Source: Planctomycetota bacterium
GTDB taxonomy: Bacteria; Planctomycetota; UBA8742; UBA2392
Direction: 5' to 3'
Assembly (NCBI GenBank): GCA_027493625.1
Contig: JAOSKM010000001.1
Location: forward strand, 1,938,657-2,002,656
Length of the DNA: 64,000 bases
Part shown: positions 55,882 through 64,000 of the stretch, piece by piece
How positions within the stretch are numbered: the first letter of the stretch is position 1
Layout: each line of letters begins with the position of its first letter
Translations under genes and position numbers: made by a program
Notes under the pieces: model-generated
What the model was told of the DNA's origin: nothing
The model's database searches: none
What the model saw: the letters and a program-made list of their open reading frames with translations, nothing else

Positions 55882-57135
55882 ATGGCACTTGTCCTCGCGA
55901 AGTTTTCCGCACTGCGCACGCTGGAGTATTTCCGCGTGCCCCGGGACCTTTCGCTCAAGGTCAATGACATGGTGGTGCTGCGCACCAAGCGCGGCACGGA
56001 GATGGGGCAGGTGAAAACCGCCCCCGGCGAGCCCGAGCTGGGCCCACGCGACTCCGTGGGCGGAGAGGTGCTGCGCCGCACCACACTGGAAGATTCCGAG
56101 CAGTTCCGCGCCTCAAGGGCCAAAGATTACCGCCCCCTGCGCCGCGCCTTCCGCGAATTGGCCGCGAAGTACCGCCTGCCTGTGCGCTTCGAAGCCGCCG
56201 AGGAACTGCTGGGCGGCGACAAGCTGGTGGTCTACTTCAGCAGTGAAGACCGCGTCGATTTCCGCGACCTGGTCAAAGACCTTGCTGAACACGCGCCCGA
56301 CCAGCGCATCGAGTTGCGCCAGGTGGGCGCCCGCGACGCCGCCCGCCTGACCGGCGACGTGGGCGTGTGCGGCGTCGAGCTGTGCTGCATCAGCTACATC
56401 ATCGACTTCGTGCCCGTCAGCATGAAGATGGCCAAGTCCCAGCGCATCAGCCTGGACCCCAACAAGATCAGCGGCCAGTGCGGGCGCCTGAAGTGCTGCC
56501 TGAAGTACGAGGACGACCTCTATAACGAGCTGAAGCAGAACGTGCCCCAGGAAGGGCAGCCCGTGGTGTGCGACGGGCGCGACTGCCACGCCTGCAACGT
56601 GGACATCCTGCGCCAGAAGGTCACGGTCGATTTCGGCGACGGCAACCGCGAAGAGCGCGACATCACGGAAATCCAGTTCGAGGCCGGCTGGTCGGAAAAA
56701 GACATCCGCCGCTACCGCAAGGAGCGCAAGGCGCAGATCCGCGCCGAGAAAGAAGCCCGCATCGCCGCCCGCGAAGCCCGGGCCGACCGCCGCGCCCAGC
56801 CGCGCCCGGAATCGGTGGACCGTCGCCAGGCCCAGGAGGTCGTGCACCCCGCCCGCCGCGCGGAGGACGAAAACCCGGAGCCAGGCCCCGAATCCGCTGA
56901 AACACCGGTGGCGGAAGACCTGCCGGAGCCCGCTGACGCTCCCGAGGAAGCCGACGCCCCGGAACTTGATACCGCCGAAGACGCGTCGGATGCCGACGAT
57001 TCCGAGCCGGACAGCGACACGCCCGAACAGGCCGGCCCCGGCGGCGATCAGCGCCCCAAGCGCCGCCGTCGCGGCCGTCGCCGCGGCCGACGCAAGCCGG
57101 GCGAGAGCGCACCGCCGCCGGCCGATCCGCAGTAG
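55882..57135 (+). CDS. ricT: PSP1-domain protein RicT/YaaT family
   Basis: RicT with RicA and RicF forms an Fe-S complex that stimulates RNA maturation by RNase Y in Bacillus. The PSP1 domain is recognisable (VNDMVVLRTKRGTEMGQV, FRELAAKYRLPVRFEAAE, LVVYFSSEDRVDFRDLVKDL), as are the Cys motifs GVCGVELCC and GQCGRLKCCLKYED. The C-terminal 140 residues are a long disordered tail, acidic then strongly basic (KRRRRGRRRGRRKPG). I start at ATG 55882, where MALVLAKFSALRTLEYFRV fits the family. It lies 97 bases before metG on the same strand. Confidence 0.9.
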   Translation: MALVLAKFSALRTLEYFRVPRDLSLKVNDMVVLRTKRGTEMGQVKTAPGEPELGPRDSVGGEVLRRTTLEDSEQFRASRAKDYRPLRRAFRELAAKYRLPVRFEAAEELLGGDKLVVYFSSEDRVDFRDLVKDLAEHAPDQRIELRQVGARDAARLTGDVGVCGVELCCISYIIDFVPVSMKMAKSQRISLDPNKISGQCGRLKCCLKYEDDLYNELKQNVPQEGQPVVCDGRDCHACNVDILRQKVTVDFGDGNREERDITEIQFEAGWSEKDIRRYRKERKAQIRAEKEARIAAREARADRRAQPRPESVDRRQAQEVVHPARRAEDENPEPGPESAETPVAEDLPEPADAPEEADAPELDTAEDASDADDSEPDSDTPEQAGPGGDQRPKRRRRGRRRGRRKPGESAPPPADPQ

Positions 57136-57232
57136 ACCAGAGCCGCCGCCGGCCGAGTCCGTTGCAACCGGACGGCCCGCTTTCGCGTTAATTCCCGTTG
57201 CATGAACGGGCAAGAGAGGCCAAAACAGCGCC

Positions 57233-58840
57233 ATGACCGAGTTACAACGACCAATCTACATCACGACGCCGCTCTACTACGTCAACGACGAGCTGCACAT
57301 CGGCCACGCCACCACCACGATCTACGCCGACACGCTGGCCCGTTTCTGGCGCGACTGCGGACGGCCCGTGCTGTTCCTGACCGGCAGCGACGAGCACGGC
57401 CAGAAGATCCACAAGGCGGCCACGGCGGCCGGCACCACGCCGCGCGGCTTCGCCGACCGCATCGTCGGCAAGTTCAACGAGCTGTGGGAGAAGCTGGACG
57501 TCCAGCACGACATTTTCATCCGCACCACGGATCCCTTCCATGAGGCCGCGGTGCAGAAGGTGTTCGAGCGCCTGAAGGCCGCCGACCTGCTGTACAAGTC
57601 GGCTTACAAGGCGCTCTACTGCGTGGAGTGCGAGACCAACTACACCGAGAAAGACCTGGTGGAGGGCGCCTGCCCGGTGCACAAGACCAAGCCCCAGGTT
57701 GTGGAAGAAGAAAACTACTTCTTCAAGCTGTCCGCCTTCACCGAGAAACTGCAGAAGCACATTGAAAGCCACCCGGACTGCATCGTGCCGGAGCCGCGCC
57801 GCAACGAGATACTGGGCAAGCTGCGCGAAGGCCTGAACGACACCAGCGTAACCCGCGTGCAGTTCGACTGGGGCGTGCCCCTGCCCTGGGAGCCCAGGCA
57901 CGTGATCTGGGTCTGGACCGACGCACTGGTCAACTACATCAGCGCGCTCGGCTGGCCCGACAACGACCACTTCCCCACCGACGAGTTTCCCGGCCGTGCG
58001 CGCCATCAGCACGCGACGCCGCCCGGCAGCAAACCCTTCGAATACTGGTGGCCCGAGGCCGTGCACATCGTGGGCAAGGACATCCTGTGGCACCACAGCG
58101 TGATCTGGTGGAGCGAGCTGCTGGGCGCAGGCGTACAGCCGCCGAAGCAGGTGTTCGCGCACGGCTGGTGGCAGGTCGAGGGCGACAAGATGTCCAAGAC
58201 GCTGGGCAACGTGATCCGCCCGGGCGACATTGCCGATAAATACGGCCGTGACGCCCTGCGCTATCACATCCTGCGCGAGGGGCCCCAGCGCGGCGATTCC
58301 GACTGGCGGCAGGCCAGCTTCGAGACGCGCTACAACGCCGACCTGGCCAACGGGCTTGGCAACCTGGTCAATCGTTCGCTCAACATGCTGAACAAGTACT
58401 TTGACGGCGAGGTGCCGGCCGAATGCAAGTTCGAGCACGAGAAGCTGGAAGGCCTGCGCCAGGACCTGATCGGCCACGTCAACGACCTGTCGGACCGCCT
58501 GCTGACGGGTGTGCGCGCCTTTGACCTGAATGCGGCACTGGAGCAGATCTGGGTGCTGGTGCGCGACGCGAACGCCTTCGTCAACGAAGCCGCGCCCTTC
58601 AAGCTGGCCAAGGACCCCGCCCGCAGGCAGGACCTGCAGGCCAGTATGCACGCGCTGTGCGAGGTGGTGCACGCGCTGGCCTACGCGCTGAAGCCCTTTT
58701 TGCCGGACGCGGCGCAGCGCATTGCGGAGCAGCTGGGCATCGACCTGGCGGAGCGGCTGCCGGTCGCGCTGAACTGGGGACGCCTGCTGCCGGGCCACAA
58801 GATCGGCACGCCGGCGCCGCTGTTCCAGCGCCTGGAGTAG
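57233..58840 (+). CDS. metG: Methionyl-tRNA synthetase
   Basis: Class I aminoacyl-tRNA synthetase charging tRNA-Met. The HIGH motif appears as ELHIGHATTTIYAD near residue 22, the connective domain contains CVECETNYTEKDL...CPVH, and the KMSKS motif is GDKMSKTLGNV. The anticodon-binding helix bundle follows. 535 residues is a short form without the C-terminal OB-fold dimer domain, common in this kind of organism. ATG at 57233. It is followed after 13 bases by the Minf_1886 gene. Confidence 0.95.
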   Translation: MTELQRPIYITTPLYYVNDELHIGHATTTIYADTLARFWRDCGRPVLFLTGSDEHGQKIHKAATAAGTTPRGFADRIVGKFNELWEKLDVQHDIFIRTTDPFHEAAVQKVFERLKAADLLYKSAYKALYCVECETNYTEKDLVEGACPVHKTKPQVVEEENYFFKLSAFTEKLQKHIESHPDCIVPEPRRNEILGKLREGLNDTSVTRVQFDWGVPLPWEPRHVIWVWTDALVNYISALGWPDNDHFPTDEFPGRARHQHATPPGSKPFEYWWPEAVHIVGKDILWHHSVIWWSELLGAGVQPPKQVFAHGWWQVEGDKMSKTLGNVIRPGDIADKYGRDALRYHILREGPQRGDSDWRQASFETRYNADLANGLGNLVNRSLNMLNKYFDGEVPAECKFEHEKLEGLRQDLIGHVNDLSDRLLTGVRAFDLNAALEQIWVLVRDANAFVNEAAPFKLAKDPARRQDLQASMHALCEVVHALAYALKPFLPDAAQRIAEQLGIDLAERLPVALNWGRLLPGHKIGTPAPLFQRLE

Positions 58841-58853
58841 GAACGTTCGGGAA

Positions 58854-59258
58854 ATGGACGAAGACCAGGAACAACCAGGACCGATCGACGTCGAGGGCCT
58901 GCTGCTGCAGGTGCGGCGCAAAGACCCGCGCTATCGGGCCGCGGCCTATCATTTCATCCTGTTCCAGGGCATCGAGTACACACTGCGCCAGCACCTGGGT
59001 GTGCCTCAGGGCCAGTTTCGCCACATGAGCGGACGGGAGATCTGCCGGGGCCTGCGCGAGCTGGCGCTCAGTGAGTTCGGCCCGCTGGCGCGCGACGTGT
59101 GGGCCTGGTGGGGTGTGCACACCACGCGTGACTGGGGCGAGATCGTGTTCAACCTGATCGAGGTCGGGCTGCTGCACGCCCAGGACGACGACTGCGTCGA
59201 AGACTTCGACAACGTCTACGACGTGGACGAAGCGCTGACTCCGGCCCGGGTGAAGTAG
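58854..59258 (+). CDS. Minf_1886-type small conserved protein
   Basis: A 134-residue acidic, soluble protein. The text RRKDPRYRAAAYHFILFQGIEYTLRQ, SGREICRGLRELALSEFGPLA, VHTTRDWGEIVFNLIEVGLL is the conserved core of a family seen in planctomycetes, verrucomicrobia and related phyla that I know as Minf_1886. Its function is not known. It starts 13 bases after metG and ends in VDEALTPARVK. Probably co-transcribed with metG. Confidence 0.85.
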   Translation: MDEDQEQPGPIDVEGLLLQVRRKDPRYRAAAYHFILFQGIEYTLRQHLGVPQGQFRHMSGREICRGLRELALSEFGPLARDVWAWWGVHTTRDWGEIVFNLIEVGLLHAQDDDCVEDFDNVYDVDEALTPARVK

Positions 59259-59274
59259 CGCCACGGCCGTGCCG

Positions 59275-60801
59275 CTACAGCATTCGTTGCAGCACTGCAG
59301 TCACGGCTTCAGCTGCCAGGCTGCGGGTGTCGAAGGCGACCAGCTCCAGCCCTTCTTCCGGGGCGGGAAGCTCGAACCGGGCGCGGGCCTGCTCCAGCAG
59401 GTCGGCCGTCGCGTCGCTTACCCTTGACGGGTCAAGAACGCGCTTCTTCATGCGCTCGCGCACCACCTGGTCGGGCGCGTCACAGTGCACGAACAGCGCG
59501 TGGCCGCCTGCCCGCCTTGCCGACTCCACGGCCTGTTTGCGGCCTTGGGCCATGGCGAACTGGGCGTCCAGCACCAGGCCGGCGCCGGCCGTGGCAACCG
59601 CGGCGTACAGTTCGTCGTACACTTTCACCGACATCTCGTGGCTGTAGGCCTCCTGGGGCAGCCGCTCGCTGGGCGCCACGCCGCACAGCTGCTTGCGCAC
59701 CACGTCGCTGTTTACCACCGGCCAGCCGAAGTGGGCGCCGATCGCGTCGGCCACGGTGCTCTTGCCGCAGCCCATGATGCCCATCACCACGATGACGTGC
59801 GGCTCACGCGCGTGGAAGCCGGCCAGCGCGAAGTGCGCGGCCGCCTGCTCGCGGGCGCGCTGCTTCTGTGTTTCGGGCACCTCGGGTTCGTGCAGCTGCA
59901 GCGCCGTCACCTTTCCCATCACGCAGGCGAGGTGCGCCTGGTAGTAGCGGCGCAACGGCTCGGGGTAGTCGTCCCGTGCGACTTCGCGGTAGGCGCTGAA
60001 TACGTGTGCCGCCATATCGAACGCGCCCAGCGACTCCAGGCCGGTGGCCAGAAAGGCCACCTCGCACAGGGTGTCGAGCCGCCGGAACAGCGGGTTGAAC
60101 TCGATGCAGTCGGTGATGATGGGTCGCCCGTCCACGAACGCGATGTTTGTCGGCTTCAGATCGCCGTGGCCGTCGCGGATGCGGTCTTCAGCCACGCGCG
60201 CCGCGAAGACTTCGGGGTGGCGCTCAAACCAGCCGCGCAGCAGGGCGTCCAGCCGCCGCCAGCGCTCGCGTGACAGGCAATCCGGCACGAAGGCCTCGCA
60301 CTCGGCGATGTTGGCCACCGTGTTGTGGCGCAGGTTTCCGGGCAGGCCGGCGGCGCGCACTTCGTCAGTGGCGGGCTCGGCGCGATAGGCCTGCACCAAG
60401 GCGCGCATCAGGGAGATGATGTGCGTCTCATCGAGTTTGCCGTCGCGCATCAATGCCGGGAGCCAGGCGTCGTCGGGAATGCGCTTCATGATCACGCAGT
60501 AGTCGACCACGTCGCGAGAGGATTCAGGCAGGTCTTCACGCAGCTCCCCCACCGCCAGCTTGCCGTCGCGCTCACGAACCTCGGCCACGCCGAGGTAAAT
60601 GTCGGGTGCAAAGCGGCGGTTGAGCTGCAGCTCGTTCAGGATCATCTGCCGCCGCAACTCGAGCGTGGAGTAATCCAGGAACGGGAATTTTACCGGCTTC
60701 TTCAGCTTGTAGGCGCGCTCGGCCGTCAGCAGCACCAGGTTGGCGTGGGTCTGGATCTCGCGCTCGACGGGCAGGTCAAATGGCAGGCCGCTGTGGTGCA
60801 T
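59275..60801 (-). CDS. Fusion of APH-like phosphotransferase and P-loop kinase (AAA_33 type)
   Basis: The N-terminal ~340 residues resemble the aminoglycoside-phosphotransferase fold (ERAYKLKKPVKFPFLDY for the phosphate-binding lysine, GHGDLKPTNIAF catalytic loop, ITDCIEF metal site). The C-terminal ~170 residues form a P-loop kinase (IVVMGIMGCGKSTVADAI, NSDVVRKQL, LVLDAQFAMAQGR). This domain pair is known from many genomes as a bifunctional APH/ATP-binding protein without firm function. I start at ATG 60799-60801; the frame opens 12 codons earlier without a good start. Convergent with the Minf_1886 gene. Confidence 0.85.
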   Translation of the reverse strand: MHHSGLPFDLPVEREIQTHANLVLLTAERAYKLKKPVKFPFLDYSTLELRRQMILNELQLNRRFAPDIYLGVAEVRERDGKLAVGELREDLPESSRDVVDYCVIMKRIPDDAWLPALMRDGKLDETHIISLMRALVQAYRAEPATDEVRAAGLPGNLRHNTVANIAECEAFVPDCLSRERWRRLDALLRGWFERHPEVFAARVAEDRIRDGHGDLKPTNIAFVDGRPIITDCIEFNPLFRRLDTLCEVAFLATGLESLGAFDMAAHVFSAYREVARDDYPEPLRRYYQAHLACVMGKVTALQLHEPEVPETQKQRAREQAAAHFALAGFHAREPHVIVVMGIMGCGKSTVADAIGAHFGWPVVNSDVVRKQLCGVAPSERLPQEAYSHEMSVKVYDELYAAVATAGAGLVLDAQFAMAQGRKQAVESARRAGGHALFVHCDAPDQVVRERMKKRVLDPSRVSDATADLLEQARARFELPAPEEGLELVAFDTRSLAAEAVTAVLQRML

Positions 60802-60856
60802 GAACTGGTTGTAACCGCAATGCGGGTCTCGCGCCAAGGCGCAAGGCTTAAACAGA

Positions 60857-60880
60857 AACGGCGGCCCGAGGGCCGCCGTT
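60857..60880 (-). terminator. Intrinsic terminator of the secretin gene
   Basis: AACGGCGGCC (60857-60866) and GGCCGCCGTT (60871-60880) form a perfect 10-bp stem with a 4-base loop. On the minus strand it is followed by TCTGTTT. It lies 14 bases beyond the stop of the secretin gene. Confidence 0.75.
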
Positions 60881-60894
60881 CATGGTTGGCTTGC

Positions 60895-63645
60895 TTACTG
60901 GCCACCCCAGCCGGGACGGCGCATTTCTTCATCGTTGAGGTCGATGACCTTGGCGTTCACGACGATCACCAGGTTGTACTGTTCCTTGTCGCGGCCCTGG
61001 CGCTTGAAGAGCATGCCGAGCAGCGGGATGTCGCTGAGGATCGGCACACCGCTCTCGATCCACTTGTCGCGCACGGTCTTCAGGCCGGCGATCACGACGG
61101 CGCCGCCGTCCGGCACGCGCACGGTGGTCTGCACGGTCTGCAGCTTGATCTCGGGAATCTGGATCGTCACGGCGCTGGTGGGGCCCAGCGTGGTGGTGAA
61201 GGTCGGGATCGGCAGCAGCAGCTCCGCCACTGTGGGCTGCACCTCGATGGTGATGAAGCGGCGGTCGTTGCTGACCGTGGGCTTCACGTCCAGCACCATG
61301 CCGTCCAGGATGGTGTCGATCACGGGGTTGGCGATGGCGGCCGTGGTGGCCGTCTGCAGCTCGAAGTCCTGCACGTACGGGATCTGGGTCACGATGGTGA
61401 TGTTCGCGCGCTGGGTGTTGAACGCGCTCAGGCGGGGTGCGGTCAGCACCCGTGCCTTCTTGCGCTTCTGCACGGCGACGATCACCGCGTTGATCTGGGT
61501 CAGGTCAACGAAGTAGGCGAACTGCATGGCGAAGCCGCCGTTGTTGGTCAGCATGTTGCCGAGGGCGTTGTCGTAGATGTGCTCGAAACGGCCGCGGATG
61601 TCCTGGTTGAAGTTGACGGGCGGGTTGTTGGGGTCCTGGTTGTTGAAGAAGATACCCGAGGTCGGGTTGGCCGGGGCGATGCCGCCCGAGCCGTTGTCGA
61701 ACTGGCCGCCGGCGTTGTCTTCGGGACCGGTAGTCACGTCCTCCAGGGTGGTGTTGGCCTGGTTCGGCACCTGGGCCGGACCGCCGTTGCCGCGGAAGTC
61801 GATGCCGAAGTCCTGCAGGTAGTCGTCTTCCACGCTGATGAAGCGTACCTCGATGTTGACCATCAGGCCGGCGATCTTGCGCAGTTCGTCCAGGAAGTCG
61901 CGCAACTCGGCCTGCACCTGCGGGGTATGGGTGGCGACCAGCTGTCCGCCGAAGAACTTGAGCGCGTTGGGCTCGTTCCAGCTGTCCGGCGCGACGGACT
62001 CGGTGACCAGCTCCTCGATGCGCTCGATGTCGAGGGTCCGCTCAGACTCCTCGGGATAGACGATGCTGGGGCCGCCGGCGGTGTCGTCGGCACCGGAAAG
62101 CCGGATGCGCGGGCCGATGAACTCGGTGATGTTGAAGGTCAGGTCGCGCACGTCGTGCACGCGGGTGACCACCGAGCTGGCATCCGGCTCCGGATCTTCG
62201 CCCACCACGAACAGTACGCCGAAGCGGTACTGGGTCTCGAGGTCGAGGTCGGTCAGGATGATGTTCAGCGCGCTGCCCAGCGGGATGCTGTCCAGCGAGA
62301 TGCTGACCGGCTCTTCGCCGCTGCTGCTGGCGACGTCCGGGTGAAGGCGGATCGGCACGCCGGCCTTGCGCTGGATGTCCGCGATCACGTTGGTGAGCGT
62401 CTCTTCTTCATAGACGACGTCCACGATCTTGGATTCCAGGGCGTTCTGGATCTTCTGCATCTCCGGGTCGAGCTGCACGGCGTCCTGCGAAACAGCGCGG
62501 CGGGCGCGGATGCGCTCGGCCAGCAGGCCGGTCGGGTAGCGCAGCATTTCGGTCTGCGGCACCATCGCCTCGCGCAGCTGGCGCAGGGTCTCCTGGTAAC
62601 CGGCAATGCGCCTTTCGAAGGTGTCGCGGTTCATCTGGATCAGGCGGCGGTCCGCAATGTCCCGCTTCAGATCGTCGGCCTGGCGGAACTGCGGGTCCAG
62701 GAACAGGATGCGGTCCACGATCTCGGTGGCCGTGCGGAAACGGCGCAGCTCGAGGTTGTAGACGGCCTGGCGCCACAGCTCGACGATCTCTTCCTTGCGG
62801 CGGTCTTCCTCGGCCTGGCCTTCCAGGTCGCGCATGCGGCGCTCGCGGCGCAGGGCCTCTTCCTCGAGGGCCTTGCGTGAGCGCTGCAGCTCCACGCGGG
62901 CACGGTCAAGGCCGGCCTGCGCGATGGTGTCGAAGTCCTTGCTGAGCTCGGCGCCGTAGGGCGCGAACTTCACCAGCCGGCGCAGCTTCTCCCAGGAGTC
63001 GATCGCGGCGGCCCAGTCGCCCGAGGCCTCGGCGGCCTTGGCGGCGTCGTAGGTGCGGGCAGCCTCGATCTCGTACTCTTCCTGCGCGGCGGCGGGCATG
63101 TCGGCCCAGCGCGGCGCCAGGGCGGTGCCCTCTGACAGCAGGTCACGCACCTCATCGAGCAGCGCGACCACGTCCTTGCTGTCCGTGCCCGGCTTCAGGG
63201 CCAGGGCGCGCTCGAAGTAGCGCTCCGCTTCATCGAGGGCGTTGGCCTTCATGGCGATCACGCCACGGTCCTTCAGCCACTTGTACTCGACGTCGCGGCG
63301 GCGGTCGTTGTCGAACACCTCGCGCGACTGCTTGTCGTCCTTGCCCACGTCCGCGCCGCGCGTCGTTTCATCGACCCGCTTGCCGGTGTCGGTCGCGCCG
63401 GCCGTGCCCGTGCGTTCGCCGCCCGGGTTGTCGACCAGGTTGCCGGGCGCGCCTTCGCCGGTGCGCTCGTAGCCCTCGGGTGCGGCGTCTTCGGCCGTGT
63501 CCTCGGAGGCATAGACATTGTCGTCAGGCGTCTCGACGTTGCGCCCGGAGTTGCCCTGGAACGGCATGACGGAGCAGGCCGTGATGGCAACGCAGGTGAA
63601 GGTCAACGCAAGTACAGCACGCAGGTTCCGCAATGTGACTCTCAT
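60895..63645 (-). CDS. Secretin (GspD/PilQ-like) lipoprotein
   Basis: Secretins form the outer-membrane gate of type II secretion and type IV pilus systems. The 916-residue protein has a signal peptide with lipobox AITAC (Cys about residue 24), a ~120-residue linker rich in Gly, Asp and Thr, TPR and coiled-coil helices (EAERYFERALALKPG, RRFRTATEIVDRILFLDPQFRQ), an STN/N-type domain (TLTNVIADIQRKAGVPIRL), and a C-terminal secretin domain (RRVPDGG-type VRVPDGGAVVIAGL, SGVPILSDIPLLGMLFKRQ). The long N-terminal TPR part is unusual for GspD. ATG 63643-63645. The promoter appears at 63854-63882. Confidence 0.9.
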   Translation of the reverse strand: MRVTLRNLRAVLALTFTCVAITACSVMPFQGNSGRNVETPDDNVYASEDTAEDAAPEGYERTGEGAPGNLVDNPGGERTGTAGATDTGKRVDETTRGADVGKDDKQSREVFDNDRRRDVEYKWLKDRGVIAMKANALDEAERYFERALALKPGTDSKDVVALLDEVRDLLSEGTALAPRWADMPAAAQEEYEIEAARTYDAAKAAEASGDWAAAIDSWEKLRRLVKFAPYGAELSKDFDTIAQAGLDRARVELQRSRKALEEEALRRERRMRDLEGQAEEDRRKEEIVELWRQAVYNLELRRFRTATEIVDRILFLDPQFRQADDLKRDIADRRLIQMNRDTFERRIAGYQETLRQLREAMVPQTEMLRYPTGLLAERIRARRAVSQDAVQLDPEMQKIQNALESKIVDVVYEEETLTNVIADIQRKAGVPIRLHPDVASSSGEEPVSISLDSIPLGSALNIILTDLDLETQYRFGVLFVVGEDPEPDASSVVTRVHDVRDLTFNITEFIGPRIRLSGADDTAGGPSIVYPEESERTLDIERIEELVTESVAPDSWNEPNALKFFGGQLVATHTPQVQAELRDFLDELRKIAGLMVNIEVRFISVEDDYLQDFGIDFRGNGGPAQVPNQANTTLEDVTTGPEDNAGGQFDNGSGGIAPANPTSGIFFNNQDPNNPPVNFNQDIRGRFEHIYDNALGNMLTNNGGFAMQFAYFVDLTQINAVIVAVQKRKKARVLTAPRLSAFNTQRANITIVTQIPYVQDFELQTATTAAIANPVIDTILDGMVLDVKPTVSNDRRFITIEVQPTVAELLLPIPTFTTTLGPTSAVTIQIPEIKLQTVQTTVRVPDGGAVVIAGLKTVRDKWIESGVPILSDIPLLGMLFKRQGRDKEQYNLVIVVNAKVIDLNDEEMRRPGWGGQ

Positions 63646-63974
63646 TGAGCGTAGTCCTCGCCTTGGGGTCCGCGACCAACGACAACTCGGCAATCAGCCG
63701 GGGGGCCGTTGTCGCAATACACCAGGGGAACCAGGGGTCCGCAAATCGGGGGGTAACGAGAAGGTTAGCCACGGCGCAAGGTGCGTCAAGCACGAAACCC
63801 GAAGGGAAAGGCCACCGGTTCGTCACTGTCGAACCATGCGTCGAATCGCCCAAATAGTAACGCATATCACAATTTTTTTCAAATTCCGGACCCCTCACCG
63901 GACGACCCCTCCCGCCGCCAGTGTTGGGACTGACATGTGACTTTCGTTTTGTGTCCTCTGAACAGGAGACGGCG
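63646..63974. other. Divergent intergenic region upstream of the secretin
   Basis: This 329-bp gap holds no convincing gene. It contains a minus-strand promoter (listed separately), an AT-rich patch at 63854-63885 (unusual in this GC-rich window), short direct repeats CCGGACCCCT / CCGGACGACCCCT near 63886-63910, and a ribosome site for the next plus-strand gene. Confidence 0.5.
63854..63882 (-). promoter_or_regulatory. Promoter of the secretin gene
   Basis: On the minus strand TTGAAA (63877-63882) and TACTAT (63854-63859) are separated by 17 bases, a good match to a sigma-70-type promoter. A T7/A7 tract lies between them. It would give a leader of about 200 bases before the secretin start. 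Confidence 0.5.
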
Positions 63975-64000
63975 ATGCGTATCGGCACAAGTCTGTTGGC
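63975..64000 (+). CDS. 5' end of a gene cut by the window edge
   Basis: GGAGACGGCG followed by ATG 63975 opens a frame MRIGTSLLA that is still open at the end of the window. The ribosome site is good. Nothing can be said about function from nine codons. Confidence 0.4.

Noticed and set aside
60325-62880. 851-codon plus-strand frame opposite the secretin gene
   Set aside because: Its composition (Val/Leu/His/Asp-rich) is the typical mirror of a GC-rich gene, and the secretin on the other strand is unambiguous.
63975-64000. Start of a flagellin gene
   Set aside because: MRIGTSLLA only loosely resembles the MRINTN-type flagellin start; nine codons are not enough to claim it.

Overview
The window looks like one piece of a high-GC, didermic bacterial chromosome, most likely Planctomycetota or a neighbouring lineage. 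This placement is an inference from gene content: a Ser/Thr kinase with a zinc ribbon and WD40 repeats, a Minf_1886-type small protein, an FHA-trypsin membrane protein, a secretin and GspE-type ATPase, PSP1/RicT, YmdB, and many long coiled-coil proteins. Myxobacteria-like lineages are not excluded. I see no rRNA or tRNA gene, CRISPR array, prophage or plasmid feature.

Layout. 1-5 kb: queD, a 470-bp palindromic repeat block, dnaB, typA (frameshifted). 4.6-11.6 kb: two small paralogous exported proteins, a ~1,350-residue coiled-coil protein with a Lys/Ala tail, and a membrane protein flanked by direct repeats. 11.6-18 kb: a fusion of two HU-like domains, a receiver and a GHKL ATPase; a stand-alone MshEN protein; a membrane coiled-coil protein; an outer-membrane barrel; YmdB phosphoesterase. 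18-22.4 kb: a beta-helix surface protein with a C-terminal anchor, a membrane protein, and an IS110/IS1111-family element inserted into a dispersed hairpin repeat. 22.4-30.8 kb: MarR regulator divergent from a fatty-acid desaturase, an inositol-phosphatase-like enzyme, a membrane protein, an MBL-fold hydrolase, a membrane protein, a 413-bp MITE-like element and a glycosyltransferase. 31-41 kb: GspE/PilB ATPase, a hairpin-rich gap, an FHA-trypsin protein, Lon, an AsmA-like protein and an exported protein. 41-49 kb: a same-strand run of ABC exporter, membrane protein, RCK channel-like protein and a PP2C-STAND-TPR protein. 49-64 kb: a 2-hydroxyacid dehydrogenase broken by a stop codon, a flotillin/NfeD pair, a kinase-glutamate dehydrogenase pair, ricT-metG-Minf_1886, an APH/P-loop kinase fusion, a secretin lipoprotein, and the first codons of another gene.

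How the genes fit together. Core functions are replication (DnaB), translation (TypA, MetG), queuosine synthesis (QueD) and proteolysis (Lon). Envelope and secretion functions are spread out: GspE, the MshEN protein, the secretin, the barrel, flotillin/NfeD, the ABC exporter and the glycosyltransferase. Signalling proteins are prominent and two are unusual fusions that resemble the kinase and phosphatase halves of a partner-switching pathway.

Sequence quality. At least seven genes carry a one-base frame change, most in homopolymer or GC runs, and removing the change restores a family-typical protein. I therefore annotate these as single genes and regard uncorrected indel errors as the simplest explanation. 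Start codons were moved inward where alignment sense or a ribosome-binding site favoured it.
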